From Lentimonas sp002292345 (lineage in GTDB: Bacteria > Verrucomicrobiota > Verrucomicrobiia > Opitutales > Coraliomargaritaceae), in NCBI GenBank assembly GCA_964187655.1, contig CAXLMP010000108.1, forward strand, positions 1-64,000: a stretch of 64,000 bases of DNA. The letters run 5' to 3'. A program made the translations under genes and the position numbers. Every line of letters begins with the position of its first letter. The first letter of the stretch is position 1. This document shows, in pieces, positions 8,760 to 17,107 of this stretch. The notes beneath the pieces are model-generated. The model was not told the origin of the DNA. It saw nothing but the letters and a program-made list of their open reading frames with translations, and made no database searches.

Positions 8760-10553
8760 CTACTGCCGCTCACTAAACCAACGCAGCACTCCTGCGCAAT
8801 CGCGGCTATTAAGAACCTGCTCTTTTTCCAACCAACCCTTACGAGCGATGTTCACCCCAGCATCGAAGTAGCTAAGGCCGTCCGTGCTGTGAGCATCCGG
8901 ATTGATCGAACACATCAGCCCACGCTCCGCGGCTCGACGCCAAAGCCGCCAGTCCATGTCGAGGCGGCGCGGATTGGCATTGATCTCAATGACCACACGA
9001 TTGGCAATCGCAGCGTCGATCACTTTGGCTAGATCGATCTTGTAAGGCTCGCGGCGCAGCAGGATGCGTCCCGTCGGGTGGCCGAGCATCGTTGTCGCCG
9101 GATGCTCAATCGCACGGATCACGCGCGCCGTCATCTCCTCCTCCGACTGACTGAACGAAGAGTGCACCGACATCACCGTATAATCGAGCGCAGCGAGGGT
9201 ACTCTCTTCAAGATCCAACGAACCGTCGGGTAAGATATCACACTCAATGCCAGAAAAGACATGCACTGCCGATGCGCCTGATTGATTAAACGCGCGGATG
9301 CTCTCGATCATACGCAACACGCGTGCATCATCTAAGCCATTGGCTTGATAACTTGCCTTCGAGTGATCCGCTAAGCCGAGATAATCCCAGCCGAGCGCTT
9401 CTGAAGCAGCCGCCATCTCTTCAATCGTGCCGCGACCATCTGATGCAGTGGTATGATTATGAAACACGCCGCGAATATTCGTCGATGTGACTAAATTCGG
9501 CAACTGTTGTGCCTCCGCAGCCTCGATTTCACCCAGCCCTTCGCGCAGTTCGGGTGGAATCTCTGCAAGCCCTAGGAATTTAAATAACCCCTCCTCCGTC
9601 TTGATTGCAGACAACTCATTTGGTCCGGTTCGCTCCGCGCCCGGACTTGTCGTCGCTTCGCTCCTCGGAACAGTTTTCAGATCTCTCTCCTCACCCTTCT
9701 CCATCAAGCCCCACTCACTTAAACTATAGCCACGCGCCAAGGCGCGTTGCCGCATCGCCACGTTATGATCCTTCGAGCCAGTAAAATGATGTAGGGCGAA
9801 GGCAAACTGCTCGGCTGGTACCACCCGTAAGTCAGCCTGCAAGCCACCTTCGAAGCGCACACTCGACTTAGTCGCCCCATGCGCCGTCACTTCTGCAACG
9901 GCAGGCTGTGTGACAAACCAATCCATCACCGGCTGCGGATCGGCCGAAGCCACAATAAAATCCAAATCGCCAACCGTCTCGCGCAAGCGGCGTAAACTCC
10001 CCGCGACCTCAGCACGTTCAGTCTGAGGCAATCCACGCAGACCTTCGAGAATCGGCTGCGCCACCTCCCTAGCGGTCCACCAATGGTGCCGCTTCGCATA
10101 GGCCGCACGATTCGCGATCCCAGTCAAAATCTTCTCAGCAGACTTTTTGCCAAACCCTTTGAGCGCCTCAACTTCACCCGACTCACAAGCCGCCTTCAAT
10201 GCTGCGATCGATTCCACCGCCAACGCATCGTGCAGTTTCTTAACCTTTTTACCGCCAAGCCCAGGGATATCCAACATCGCAATCAGGCCTGGCGCCACCG
10301 AGCCGCGCAGCTCTGTATAATAAGCCAACTCACCCGTGGCATGCAGTGTTTCAATCTTTTCAACAAGCGCCGAGCCGATGCCTTTCACCCCACTCAATTC
10401 CCCAGCTTCGATCAATTCGCCAAGGTCGGCTTCCATCGTTTCTAGCACTCGCGCACCGGTCGAATAGGCCCGAATTTTAAACGGGTTTTCCCCTTTGAGT
10501 TCGAGAAGGACGGCAATGTCCTCCAACACGTCAACGATGTCCGCTTTATTCAT
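8760..10553 (-). CDS. polX: Family X DNA polymerase with PHP domain (PolX)
   Basis: Bacterial PolX fills short DNA gaps in repair, and its PHP domain gives 3'-5' exonuclease and AP-endonuclease activity. Helix-hairpin-helix segments come first (G-V-K-G-I-G, I-P-G-L-G-G). The palm follows with G-S-L-R-R and the metal-binding G-D-L-D, plus a third acidic strand Q-A-D-L-R. The PHP domain begins with H-N-H-T-T-A-S-D-G and includes G-I-E-C-D-I, H-P-T-G-R and N-P-D-A-H. I chose the ATG at 10553 (597 aa) because M-N-K-A-D-I-V begins the conserved domain. The frame extends to 10589 with a non-homologous 12-residue tail. Oddity: the linker between polymerase and PHP domains holds about 25 extra residues (near 288-312) encoded by a repeat element that recurs at 14601-14641. 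Confidence 0.93.
   Translation of the reverse strand: MNKADIVDVLEDIAVLLELKGENPFKIRAYSTGARVLETMEADLGELIEAGELSGVKGIGSALVEKIETLHATGELAYYTELRGSVAPGLIAMLDIPGLGGKKVKKLHDALAVESIAALKAACESGEVEALKGFGKKSAEKILTGIANRAAYAKRHHWWTAREVAQPILEGLRGLPQTERAEVAGSLRRLRETVGDLDFIVASADPQPVMDWFVTQPAVAEVTAHGATKSSVRFEGGLQADLRVVPAEQFAFALHHFTGSKDHNVAMRQRALARGYSLSEWGLMEKGEERDLKTVPRSEATTSPGAERTGPNELSAIKTEEGLFKFLGLAEIPPELREGLGEIEAAEAQQLPNLVTSTNIRGVFHNHTTASDGRGTIEEMAAASEALGWDYLGLADHSKASYQANGLDDARVLRMIESIRAFNQSGASAVHVFSGIECDILPDGSLDLEESTLAALDYTVMSVHSSFSQSEEEMTARVIRAIEHPATTMLGHPTGRILLRREPYKIDLAKVIDAAIANRVVIEINANPRRLDMDWRLWRRAAERGLMCSINPDAHSTDGLSYFDAGVNIARKGWLEKEQVLNSRDCAGVLRWFSERQ
9641..9681. repeat. Short interspersed element inside polX, copy 1
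   Basis: The plus-strand segment cttgtcgtcgcttcg followed by ctcggaacag and ttttca matches 14606-14640 with only three substitutions and one inserted base over about 36 bp. Here it lies in frame within polX (minus strand), encoding the K-T-V-P-R-S-E-A-T-T-S-P stretch. The flanking ggttcgctccg (9628-9638) is partly an inverted copy of the element end. Confidence 0.7.
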
Positions 10554-10601
10554 ATGCGGATAAGCTGTGCCCTCTGGCCAAAAATGCAATGCTCGCTCGC
10601 A

Positions 10602-11981
10602 CTACCCTTCGAGTTTTAGCATACTGTTGGCGATTAGCAACTCCATCAATTTACGATCCACCTTGCCGCGTTCATCCAGCGGTAAGATCGGCACCTGAAT
10701 CATCTGCTTCGGGATCTTATAATTAGCTAAGTCTGCGCGCAGCTCCTCTTCCCACTTGCCCTCATGACTTTCCACTATCGACGGGACATAAAAAGCAACA
10801 AGCTTTTGCCCCCACTCAGAGTCAGGCCAACCAATCACCAACACCTGCTCCACGGCACCTGACTCGATAATTGCCCGCTCCACCTCTTGCGGGTCGACTT
10901 TTTCACCACCACTTACGATTAGGCGATCACTGCGTCCGACGATATGAAGCCGTCCAAGCGAATCGAAATAGCCTTCATCGTCGCTCAAAAAACCTAGCTT
11001 TGAAACACCTCGAGCACGGCCGTGGTAGCCCTCAAACAGCGAACGCGCATTGATCCGAATATGCCCAGTTTCGCCGACTGGACAGACGCTGCCATCATTA
11101 CGAATCACTTTAATTAAAGCATGATTTAATGGTCTGCCGGCATTGGTATTCCCAGCAAGAAATTCATCTGGTGGCAATGCCGCGACCATCGCCGCAGTTT
11201 CAGTCATTCCATAGCTCAAGACCACCGGTAGGTTTAATTCCCGCGCGCGCTCCTCGACAGATCCTGGCACAGGGGCACCGCCCACAAAAATAGCCCGCAT
11301 CGTCATCAATCGATCCGCGATCCGCTTCTGCGCCATCAATCGCTGCAACTGTGTCGGCACCAGCGAAAGACACATTGAATTTGCCTCGAACGCGGGGAAA
11401 TCCCCAGCCTGCAGGGCTTTAAATTTGGGAAATGCGATTTGCCCTTCGGACACAAACGAACGCACCAACTGCATTAATCCACTCACATGATATAAAGGCA
11501 GCACGCAGCAAGAATTGATTGGGCCAGGGCCGATGAACGAGCTCAAGCCTTCGCACGCAGCCTCCAAGGTGCTCCATTTGTGAATCGCAAACTTCACTCC
11601 CCCAGTGCTACCCCCAGTCGGAATCAGAATGGCTCCTGGCTTGGGGTGCTGAATGCCCGCCCGCGCTTGTTCAGAAATTGGCGACTGACCAAAAATCACT
11701 GCAGGGTTGACTAGCTTTACCACCCTCTCCCACTCGAGGCGTCGCCACTTCGGGTTTGCTAAGATCACTGGCACGCCCGAGTGCACCGACGCAAAAAAAG
11801 CCGCTGCAAAGCGTAGTGGATCGTGCTCCAGAATCATCACGCCGCGCGTCTGTGCTTGCTCGCCTGCCTGTTCGATTTGCGCAACGCGGCGTAGCGCCCG
11901 CCGAAATAAATTCTCCCCAGCGATCCCTCCGATCCAATAACGCTTCAACGCCTCTAGGTCAAATTTTGGAGCTGTTTCCAT
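10602..11981 (-). CDS. menE: o-Succinylbenzoate-CoA ligase (MenE)
   Basis: MenE activates o-succinylbenzoate to its CoA thioester in menaquinone synthesis. The 459-residue protein is an ANL-superfamily adenylating enzyme. The phosphate-binding loop is P-T-G-G-S-T-G-G-V-K (about 141-150), the A5 motif is S-Y-G-M-T-E-T, the hinge aspartate lies in G-R-S-D-R-L-I-V-S-G-G-E, and the C-terminal catalytic lysine lies in E-R-G-K-V-D-R-K. It is somewhat shorter than acyl-CoA ligases of fatty-acid type, as MenE usually is. It overlaps the 3' end of menC by 28 bp, which supports both the menaquinone role and translational coupling. Confidence 0.88.
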   Translation of the reverse strand: METAPKFDLEALKRYWIGGIAGENLFRRALRRVAQIEQAGEQAQTRGVMILEHDPLRFAAAFFASVHSGVPVILANPKWRRLEWERVVKLVNPAVIFGQSPISEQARAGIQHPKPGAILIPTGGSTGGVKFAIHKWSTLEAACEGLSSFIGPGPINSCCVLPLYHVSGLMQLVRSFVSEGQIAFPKFKALQAGDFPAFEANSMCLSLVPTQLQRLMAQKRIADRLMTMRAIFVGGAPVPGSVEERARELNLPVVLSYGMTETAAMVAALPPDEFLAGNTNAGRPLNHALIKVIRNDGSVCPVGETGHIRINARSLFEGYHGRARGVSKLGFLSDDEGYFDSLGRLHIVGRSDRLIVSGGEKVDPQEVERAIIESGAVEQVLVIGWPDSEWGQKLVAFYVPSIVESHEGKWEEELRADLANYKIPKQMIQVPILPLDERGKVDRKLMELLIANSMLKLEG

Positions 11982-12955
11982 ATCGTTTCAGGACTCAATC
12001 TGGTGCGTTCAACCGCACGAAGAATAGGCGCGGATTTCTGAGATGGTAGACTATCGGCAAACGCTGCTAAAGTATCAAACCCAATCGCTAGCGAATAATT
12101 AGGTAATTGATCGGCAATTCGCAGCGTATTTTCTAAGCCGACTGCTGTCTCAAACACCGAGGAGAGGACCACCTGCGACGCAACTGGCCGCAAGCGCTCA
12201 ATCAGTGTACCAGCAGCGCCCATCAACGCAGGCTTCACAACCAACGGCCCCGACCATGCGCCCGCCTCGAACCAACGCAATCCGCCATGACTATGTAGCG
12301 ACTCATCCAGAGCAATCGGCACAGACGAGGACTCTGCAAGCTGCGCCATTGCAGCTTCCTGACCGACTGCCAACGGTTGCTCCAAATACTCCACTTGCTT
12401 CGGGAATTGTTGTAAGACTCGCAACCAACTCTGCAACGTAGCCATCGAAAATCCGCCATTCGCATCCAACCGCAGCCGGCCGCCAACCGGCAGCAGCACC
12501 ATCAATTCGCGAAAAATGGCCTGCTCCGCCACCACGGGTTCAACACCGATCTTCCATTTAAACGATTTGTATCCGGCAGATAATTTATCTGCCAAGGTTG
12601 AAAGCGCCGCGCGGCCGGCAGGTAATAGCGCTGCGACTGAATAATCACGTCTTCGTGCCGATGGCTCCACCGCCAGCGCCGCACTCACTCCGAAGGCACA
12701 ACAAGGTAACGCCGCCAAAGCCGACGCATCTTCAGCCAAGCTAGAATCGATCCGCAAGCGCTGCAAATATGCTTCAGCCGCAATCAGCGTCTCGCTGCCA
12801 AACTGCGGAATTGGTGCAATCTCACCATATCCCAGCCCAGATTCATCCTCCACGCGGACAATAAAGCCTTCACGCACAGACCACTCGCCAAGCGCGGTGC
12901 AAAGCGGCTTAGCGAAGGTTCTCTGGTAAGATTTGAAAGAAAAGCGACGACCCAT
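11954..12955 (-). CDS. menC: o-Succinylbenzoate synthase (MenC)
   Basis: MenC dehydrates SHCHC to o-succinylbenzoate. The 333-residue protein belongs to the enolase superfamily: the catalytic K-W-K is followed by metal ligands in L-D-A-N-G-G, E-Y-L-E-Q-P and A-L-D-E-S, and by the second catalytic lysine in V-V-K-P-A. I chose the ATG at 12955 because G-R-R-F-S-F-K begins the homologous region. The frame could start at 13024, but that would overlap the divergent guaB. It precedes menE in a two-gene operon; menA lies 30 kb away (41415-42302), and menB/D/F are not in the window. Confidence 0.87.
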   Translation of the reverse strand: MGRRFSFKSYQRTFAKPLCTALGEWSVREGFIVRVEDESGLGYGEIAPIPQFGSETLIAAEAYLQRLRIDSSLAEDASALAALPCCAFGVSAALAVEPSARRRDYSVAALLPAGRAALSTLADKLSAGYKSFKWKIGVEPVVAEQAIFRELMVLLPVGGRLRLDANGGFSMATLQSWLRVLQQFPKQVEYLEQPLAVGQEAAMAQLAESSSVPIALDESLHSHGGLRWFEAGAWSGPLVVKPALMGAAGTLIERLRPVASQVVLSSVFETAVGLENTLRIADQLPNYSLAIGFDTLAAFADSLPSQKSAPILRAVERTRLSPETIWKQLQNLT

Positions 12956-13012
12956 TTGCCCCAAACTGTCGTTTCTACTTGAGAAAAGACAATCTTTTGC
13001 TGAATTCAGTCT

Positions 13013-14596
13013 ATGAAAGCACACGCAGCTACCAGTCTTGCAGAATTCTATCAGCCTGCCGATCAGTTCTTTTACAGGAGCTTACCGACCGGCTTAACCT
13101 ACGACGACATCTCGCTAGCCACGCTCTACTCCGATGTGCTACCGCGACAGACCAATCTTGCGACCCGTATCTCCGATGCACTGGAATTGCAGATCCCCAT
13201 CATCTCATCCGACATGGATACCGTGACCGAATCGAAGATGGCGATCCAGATGGCACTCAACGGCGGCCTTGGACTCATCCACTACAACATGACTGATGAG
13301 AAGCAGATTAAAGAAGTCGCCCGTGTGAAGAACCACATTCATGGCTTCATTCAAGAGCCGATCAAAGTCGGCCCAGACCAGGAGATCGGTGAAGTACTGG
13401 AATACATCGAATCTCGCGGCTTCGGGTTTAGCACCTTCCCAGTCGTTGATGCGGGCAACAAGCTCCTTGGCCTTCTACCTGGACGTGCGGTCAAACCACG
13501 ATACGCCGACCGTCTGGTCTCCGAAGCCATGACGCCGCGCGAGCAAGTCTACTCGCTGACCGAAAAGGAAATGGGCCAAGACCCGATCAAGACCGCCGAC
13601 GAATTTTTTACCAAGCACCTCGGCATTCACAAACTGCTCATCGTCGATGACAACGATTGCCTGCGTGGCCTCTTCACCCTGAGCGATATCGAACGTATCA
13701 GCGAAGAGTCCCATCAGTTGGTCAAGCCCGCCCGCGACAGCCACTTCCGCCTCATGTGTGGCGCTGCCATTTCGGCACACCGCAAGACTGACGGCTCGCT
13801 CGATAAAGATCGCATCATTTCCCACGTCGGTCAACTCGTTGACGAAGGTGCCGACGCTATCGCCGTCTCGACCGCACACGGATTCTCCAAAGGTGTGGGC
13901 GACTCCATTCGTATGTTACGCGAAGAATTTAAAGATCTGACCCTGATCGCGGGTAACGTTACCAGTGCCGAAGGCGTCGAATTCCTCGCAGATGCGGGTG
14001 CCAACTCGATTAAAATCGGTCAAGGCCCTGGCTCGATCTGTACCACCCGCATCGTCGCAGGTGTCGGGATCCCACAAATGACTGCGCTCTACGTCGCGTC
14101 AATCGCCGCTCGTAATAAAGGTGTCTCCATTCTTGCCGACGGTGGCATCACCAAATCAGGCGATATCGTCAAAGCCCTCACCCTTGCCGACGGCGTAATG
14201 TGCGGGAGCCTCCTCGCTGGTTGCAACGAAGCGCCAGGGCAGATCATCGAAATCAACGGCAAACTCTACAAGCAATACCGCGGCATGGGTAGTAGCGCAG
14301 CAATGAAAGACGGCTCCGCCGCCCGCTATGGGCACGACCGCAAGGACGTTGTCACCAAAGCCGCTGCCGAAGGTATTGAAGCACTTAAAGAATCCGCTGG
14401 CTCGCTGTCCGGAGTCCTCCGCGATCTCGTTGGCGGCGTCCAATCCGGTATGGGCTACCTCGGCGCCGCCACGCTCGCCGACCTTCGCGCCAACGCCCGC
14501 TACATTCGCGTCAGCCCAGCAGGCCAGAAGGAGTCCTCCCCACACGACGTCATCACCGTTAAAACCAGCGACCACGGCAACGACGGCGCCAAGTAG
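13013..14596 (+). CDS. guaB: Inosine-5'-monophosphate dehydrogenase (divergent)
   Basis: This enzyme oxidises IMP to XMP with NAD+, the committed step to GMP. The 527-residue protein has a TIM barrel split by two CBS domains (about 117-232), the active-site loop G-P-G-S-I-C-T-T-R with nucleophile C343, the IMP-phosphate strand I-L-A-D-G-G-I and the flap R-G-M-G-S. It departs from the family at normally invariant places. The NAD-contacting Asp of V-V-D-T-A-H-G is Ser286 (A-V-S-T-A-H-G), and S-A-A-M-D-T is S-S-D-M-D-T. The family assignment is solid; whether kinetics or cofactor use differ is unknown. It is divergent from menC (57-bp spacer) and 50 bp upstream of purA, so the two IMP-consuming branch enzymes are adjacent. 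Confidence 0.9.
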   Translation: MKAHAATSLAEFYQPADQFFYRSLPTGLTYDDISLATLYSDVLPRQTNLATRISDALELQIPIISSDMDTVTESKMAIQMALNGGLGLIHYNMTDEKQIKEVARVKNHIHGFIQEPIKVGPDQEIGEVLEYIESRGFGFSTFPVVDAGNKLLGLLPGRAVKPRYADRLVSEAMTPREQVYSLTEKEMGQDPIKTADEFFTKHLGIHKLLIVDDNDCLRGLFTLSDIERISEESHQLVKPARDSHFRLMCGAAISAHRKTDGSLDKDRIISHVGQLVDEGADAIAVSTAHGFSKGVGDSIRMLREEFKDLTLIAGNVTSAEGVEFLADAGANSIKIGQGPGSICTTRIVAGVGIPQMTALYVASIAARNKGVSILADGGITKSGDIVKALTLADGVMCGSLLAGCNEAPGQIIEINGKLYKQYRGMGSSAAMKDGSAARYGHDRKDVVTKAAAEGIEALKESAGSLSGVLRDLVGGVQSGMGYLGAATLADLRANARYIRVSPAGQKESSPHDVITVKTSDHGNDGAK

Positions 14597-14600
14597 TCGC

Positions 14601-14641
14601 TTGGCCTTGTCGTCACTTCGCCGCTCGGAACAGCTTTTCAA
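14601..14641. repeat. Short interspersed element between guaB and purA, copy 2
   Basis: It fills nearly the whole 50-bp gap between the guaB stop and purA start. It is the partner of the copy inside polX at 9641-9681; the shared blocks are cttgtcgtc, cttcg, ctcggaacag and ttttca. Here it is non-coding. Confidence 0.7.
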
Positions 14642-14646
14642 ACAAC

Positions 14647-16194
14647 ATGCTCACACCATTTTCCTCACAACTCATCGCCGATACTGGTATCTCCACTGGC
14701 GATGAAGGCAAAGGTCGCGTCATTCTTGAGATCGTTAACGAACTCCGTGACAGCACTGGCCGTCAAGACGCCGTAGCAGCCGTGATGAAAGTCAACGGTG
14801 GCTCGAACTCGGGGCACACTGTGGCTGGCCTCAAGCTCAACTTGCTACCAGGCGGCGTCGCCGATCCACACGTGCCGCATCTACCGATTGGTTGCGGTGT
14901 AGTCGCTGATCCACGCAAATTTCTTTGGGAAGTTGCCTATGCCGAGCAACACGGCCACGTCGCACTCAAGCGCCTCGCGATCGACGAGCGTTGCCTCGTT
15001 TCAGACGTCTGCCACCGCCTACTCGACCTCGCCTTTGAAGACTACCGTGTGCACGTCCTCAAAGACGACCCGCGTGGCTCTACTGGCCGCGGCATCACCC
15101 CCGCGTATCTCGACGAGGTCGGCCAATTCCAAATTTTCTACGCAGACTTCCGTGCGCCGAAAGAAATTTTCGCCGCCAAACTACATAAACGTGCCGACCG
15201 TGCGCTGCGTACGATCGAGCACGTTTGCCAAGTCGCTCCCGAGCGCTGGGCTGGACTATTTGACACACTGACAGGAGCCGAAACCCGCGCCAACAAAGAG
15301 ATTATCGACAGTGGTGCCTTCACCGAAGCGGAATTCGATTTCAGTCAATTTGCCGGAGCTGAGCCATTTACGCTCAACCTCGACGCACTGATCGAAGCTT
15401 ACTGGAGCGCAGGCCAAGCGCTCGCAGCACAAGTCTGCGACGTGCGCGAACTAATCCTCCGCGCTCAAGACGAGGGCAACTACATCATCGGCGAGTTCGG
15501 CCAAGCTTACTGGCTCGATAAGCGCCACGGCTTCGCGCCCAACGTCACTGCCTCGCACACCTTTACGCCAGAGTTCTTCCAGTCCGCTGGCATTCCCGCG
15601 CAAGCGATTCACAACGTCGGTTGCTGCAAGGCCTACGACACTAAGGTCGGCACGCACGTATTCATTTCTGAAATTGAGCTCGACCACCCGCTTAGCAAAC
15701 AGCTGCGCATGATCGAGTTTGGTGCAACCACTGGCCGTCAACGAATGGTTGGCTGGTATGACGCCGTCGAAAAAGGCGACGCTCTGCGCTACGGCGGATA
15801 CCAAGACCTCGTACTCAATAAGCTCGATGCTCTCAGCCACAGTGGCGACTGGCAGGGCGATCTACAAATCTGTATTGGATATGAGGATACAGCAGGCAAA
15901 GTTGTCTACCACGTACCCCGCGACGACGTTTACCGTCGCACCCTCAAGCCCGTCTACAAAAGGGTGCCGGGTTGGAGTGAAGATATTTCCGGCGTGCGTA
16001 ATTTTACCGACCTTCCCGAGGCCGCCAAAAACTATGTCGCATGGATGCTAAAGGCCCTAGTCGACGTCGCTAACCACGGCGATCAGAATAAAAATAAGAT
16101 CCCGAATCTGCGCTACATCGGCGTCGGCCCAGAGCCGAGCCAGATCATCAAAGACGTGCCCGCAGTTGAAGACCTCCTGAAGCTCGCGCAATAA
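14647..16194 (+). CDS. purA: Adenylosuccinate synthetase (divergent, extended)
   Basis: PurA joins IMP and aspartate using GTP, the first step to AMP. Recognisable motifs are the P-loop-like G-D-E-G-K-G (18-23, catalytic Asp kept as D19), the catalytic histidine in N-S-G-H-T-V, G-S-T-G-R-G-I-T-P-A-Y, the aspartate loop T-T-G-R-Q-R-M-V-G-W, and the guanine specificity motif L-N-K-L-D. At 515 residues it is about 80 longer than the usual 430. The normal Trp-Gly before the Asp is Thr-Gly, and the third Arg of the aspartate loop is Met. The retained Asp argues against the phage PurZ variant. It is probably the cell's AMP-branch enzyme from a divergent subfamily; no other purA is seen here. It is co-directional with guaB. 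Confidence 0.82.
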   Translation: MLTPFSSQLIADTGISTGDEGKGRVILEIVNELRDSTGRQDAVAAVMKVNGGSNSGHTVAGLKLNLLPGGVADPHVPHLPIGCGVVADPRKFLWEVAYAEQHGHVALKRLAIDERCLVSDVCHRLLDLAFEDYRVHVLKDDPRGSTGRGITPAYLDEVGQFQIFYADFRAPKEIFAAKLHKRADRALRTIEHVCQVAPERWAGLFDTLTGAETRANKEIIDSGAFTEAEFDFSQFAGAEPFTLNLDALIEAYWSAGQALAAQVCDVRELILRAQDEGNYIIGEFGQAYWLDKRHGFAPNVTASHTFTPEFFQSAGIPAQAIHNVGCCKAYDTKVGTHVFISEIELDHPLSKQLRMIEFGATTGRQRMVGWYDAVEKGDALRYGGYQDLVLNKLDALSHSGDWQGDLQICIGYEDTAGKVVYHVPRDDVYRRTLKPVYKRVPGWSEDISGVRNFTDLPEAAKNYVAWMLKALVDVANHGDQNKNKIPNLRYIGVGPEPSQIIKDVPAVEDLLKLAQ

Positions 16195-16202
16195 TTTCTC
16201 CT

Positions 16203-16538
16203 ATGAACGCAAAAATTACTGCGGCCTGCCAGGCCTTCTCTCTCGGGCAATCCGCCAAAGCGCTGCCCCTGATCGCTGACGAAGTCGAATGGCACATCGT
16301 GGGCGACCACAGCATCATCGGTAAAGCAGGCGTAGAAGATACCTGCGCGGAAGCCGAAGCCGAGGGTAACCCGAACTTCAAAAACCTACGCACCATTGAG
16401 AGCAAGTCTCACGTGATCGTCGAAGGCCACGACCTAGAGGGCGACATCCACTACTGCGATATCTACACGATCGAAGAGAATCTGATCTACGAGATCACCT
16501 CTTACTGCCTCGCTCGATTCGACGACGACGCAGAGTAA
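16203..16538 (+). CDS. NTF2/SnoaL-like fold protein
   Basis: The 111-residue protein fits the SnoaL-like subgroup of the NTF2 superfamily: an N-terminal helix, D-E-V-E-W-H-I-V-G-D-H, and beta strands ending in Y-E-I-T-S-Y-C-L-A-R-F. Members range from isomerases to small-ligand binders, and the specific role cannot be told. It begins 8 bp after the purA stop and is therefore probably the last gene of the guaB-purA transcript. It converges on yjbQ with a 17-bp gap. Confidence 0.7.
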   Translation: MNAKITAACQAFSLGQSAKALPLIADEVEWHIVGDHSIIGKAGVEDTCAEAEAEGNPNFKNLRTIESKSHVIVEGHDLEGDIHYCDIYTIEENLIYEITSYCLARFDDDAE

Positions 16539-16555
16539 TTAATGCCTGTTTCACC

Positions 16556-16975
16556 TCACTCTCCCTGATAGCTGAGAACGATGCAGCGACTGTGCGAACG
16601 CGCACGGTGTTCCCAAAGAAAGACGCCTTGCCACGTGCCGAGGCAGAGCCGTCCATCGACGAAAGGAATCACTTCCGCCGTGCGCGTCAGCGCCATCTTA
16701 ATGTGGCTCGGCATGTCATCCGGCCCCTCGTAAGTATGGGTAAAGTCGGGGTCGTTCTCAGGAACAAGGCGATCAATGAAGCGCTCGAGATCACGGCGCG
16801 CGGACGGATCGGCATTTTCCATAATCACCAGGCTGCAACTAGTATGGCAGCAAAACACGGTGACCGTACCCTCACGCAGGCCAGACTCAAGCAAGCCCGC
16901 CTCGATGGCCGGAGTGAACTCTTCGGTCGATTTGCCTAGAGCGGAGACTTGTAGCTTTTTTGTGAAGGTCGGCAT
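16556..16975 (-). CDS. yjbQ: YjbQ/UPF0047 family protein
   Basis: The 139-residue protein carries the family hallmarks: F-C-C-H-T-S-C-S-L (41-49), then E-N-A-D-P-S, H-I-K-M-A-L and a C-terminal L-G-T-W-Q-G-V-F-L-W-E-H-R. YjbQ homologues can complement thiamine-phosphate synthase mutants weakly and bind a metal through conserved His residues; their true function is unsettled. Length is typical. It lies 132 bp downstream of nadB on the same strand, perhaps as a separate unit. Confidence 0.9.
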   Translation of the reverse strand: MPTFTKKLQVSALGKSTEEFTPAIEAGLLESGLREGTVTVFCCHTSCSLVIMENADPSARRDLERFIDRLVPENDPDFTHTYEGPDDMPSHIKMALTRTAEVIPFVDGRLCLGTWQGVFLWEHRARSHSRCIVLSYQGE

Positions 16976-17107
16976 GGGTTGTGCGGTGCAGTTAAAAAGT
17001 AAGAGCTGTCAAAGCACTAAGAGTGTTTCAATACTTAGTATTTCTGAGGCTACGAATCGATTTGGACACATCTATTTGCACAAACAGAATCAGATGTACT
17101 AACGAGC

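Noticed and set aside
12956..13024. N-terminal extension of MenC
   Set aside because: It runs into guaB on the other strand, and the family begins at the ATG at 12955.
14647..16194. PurZ (2-aminoadenylosuccinate synthetase) of the Z-genome phage type
   Set aside because: The catalytic aspartate of G-D-E-G-K-G is kept, and no other phage or Z-genome gene is near.
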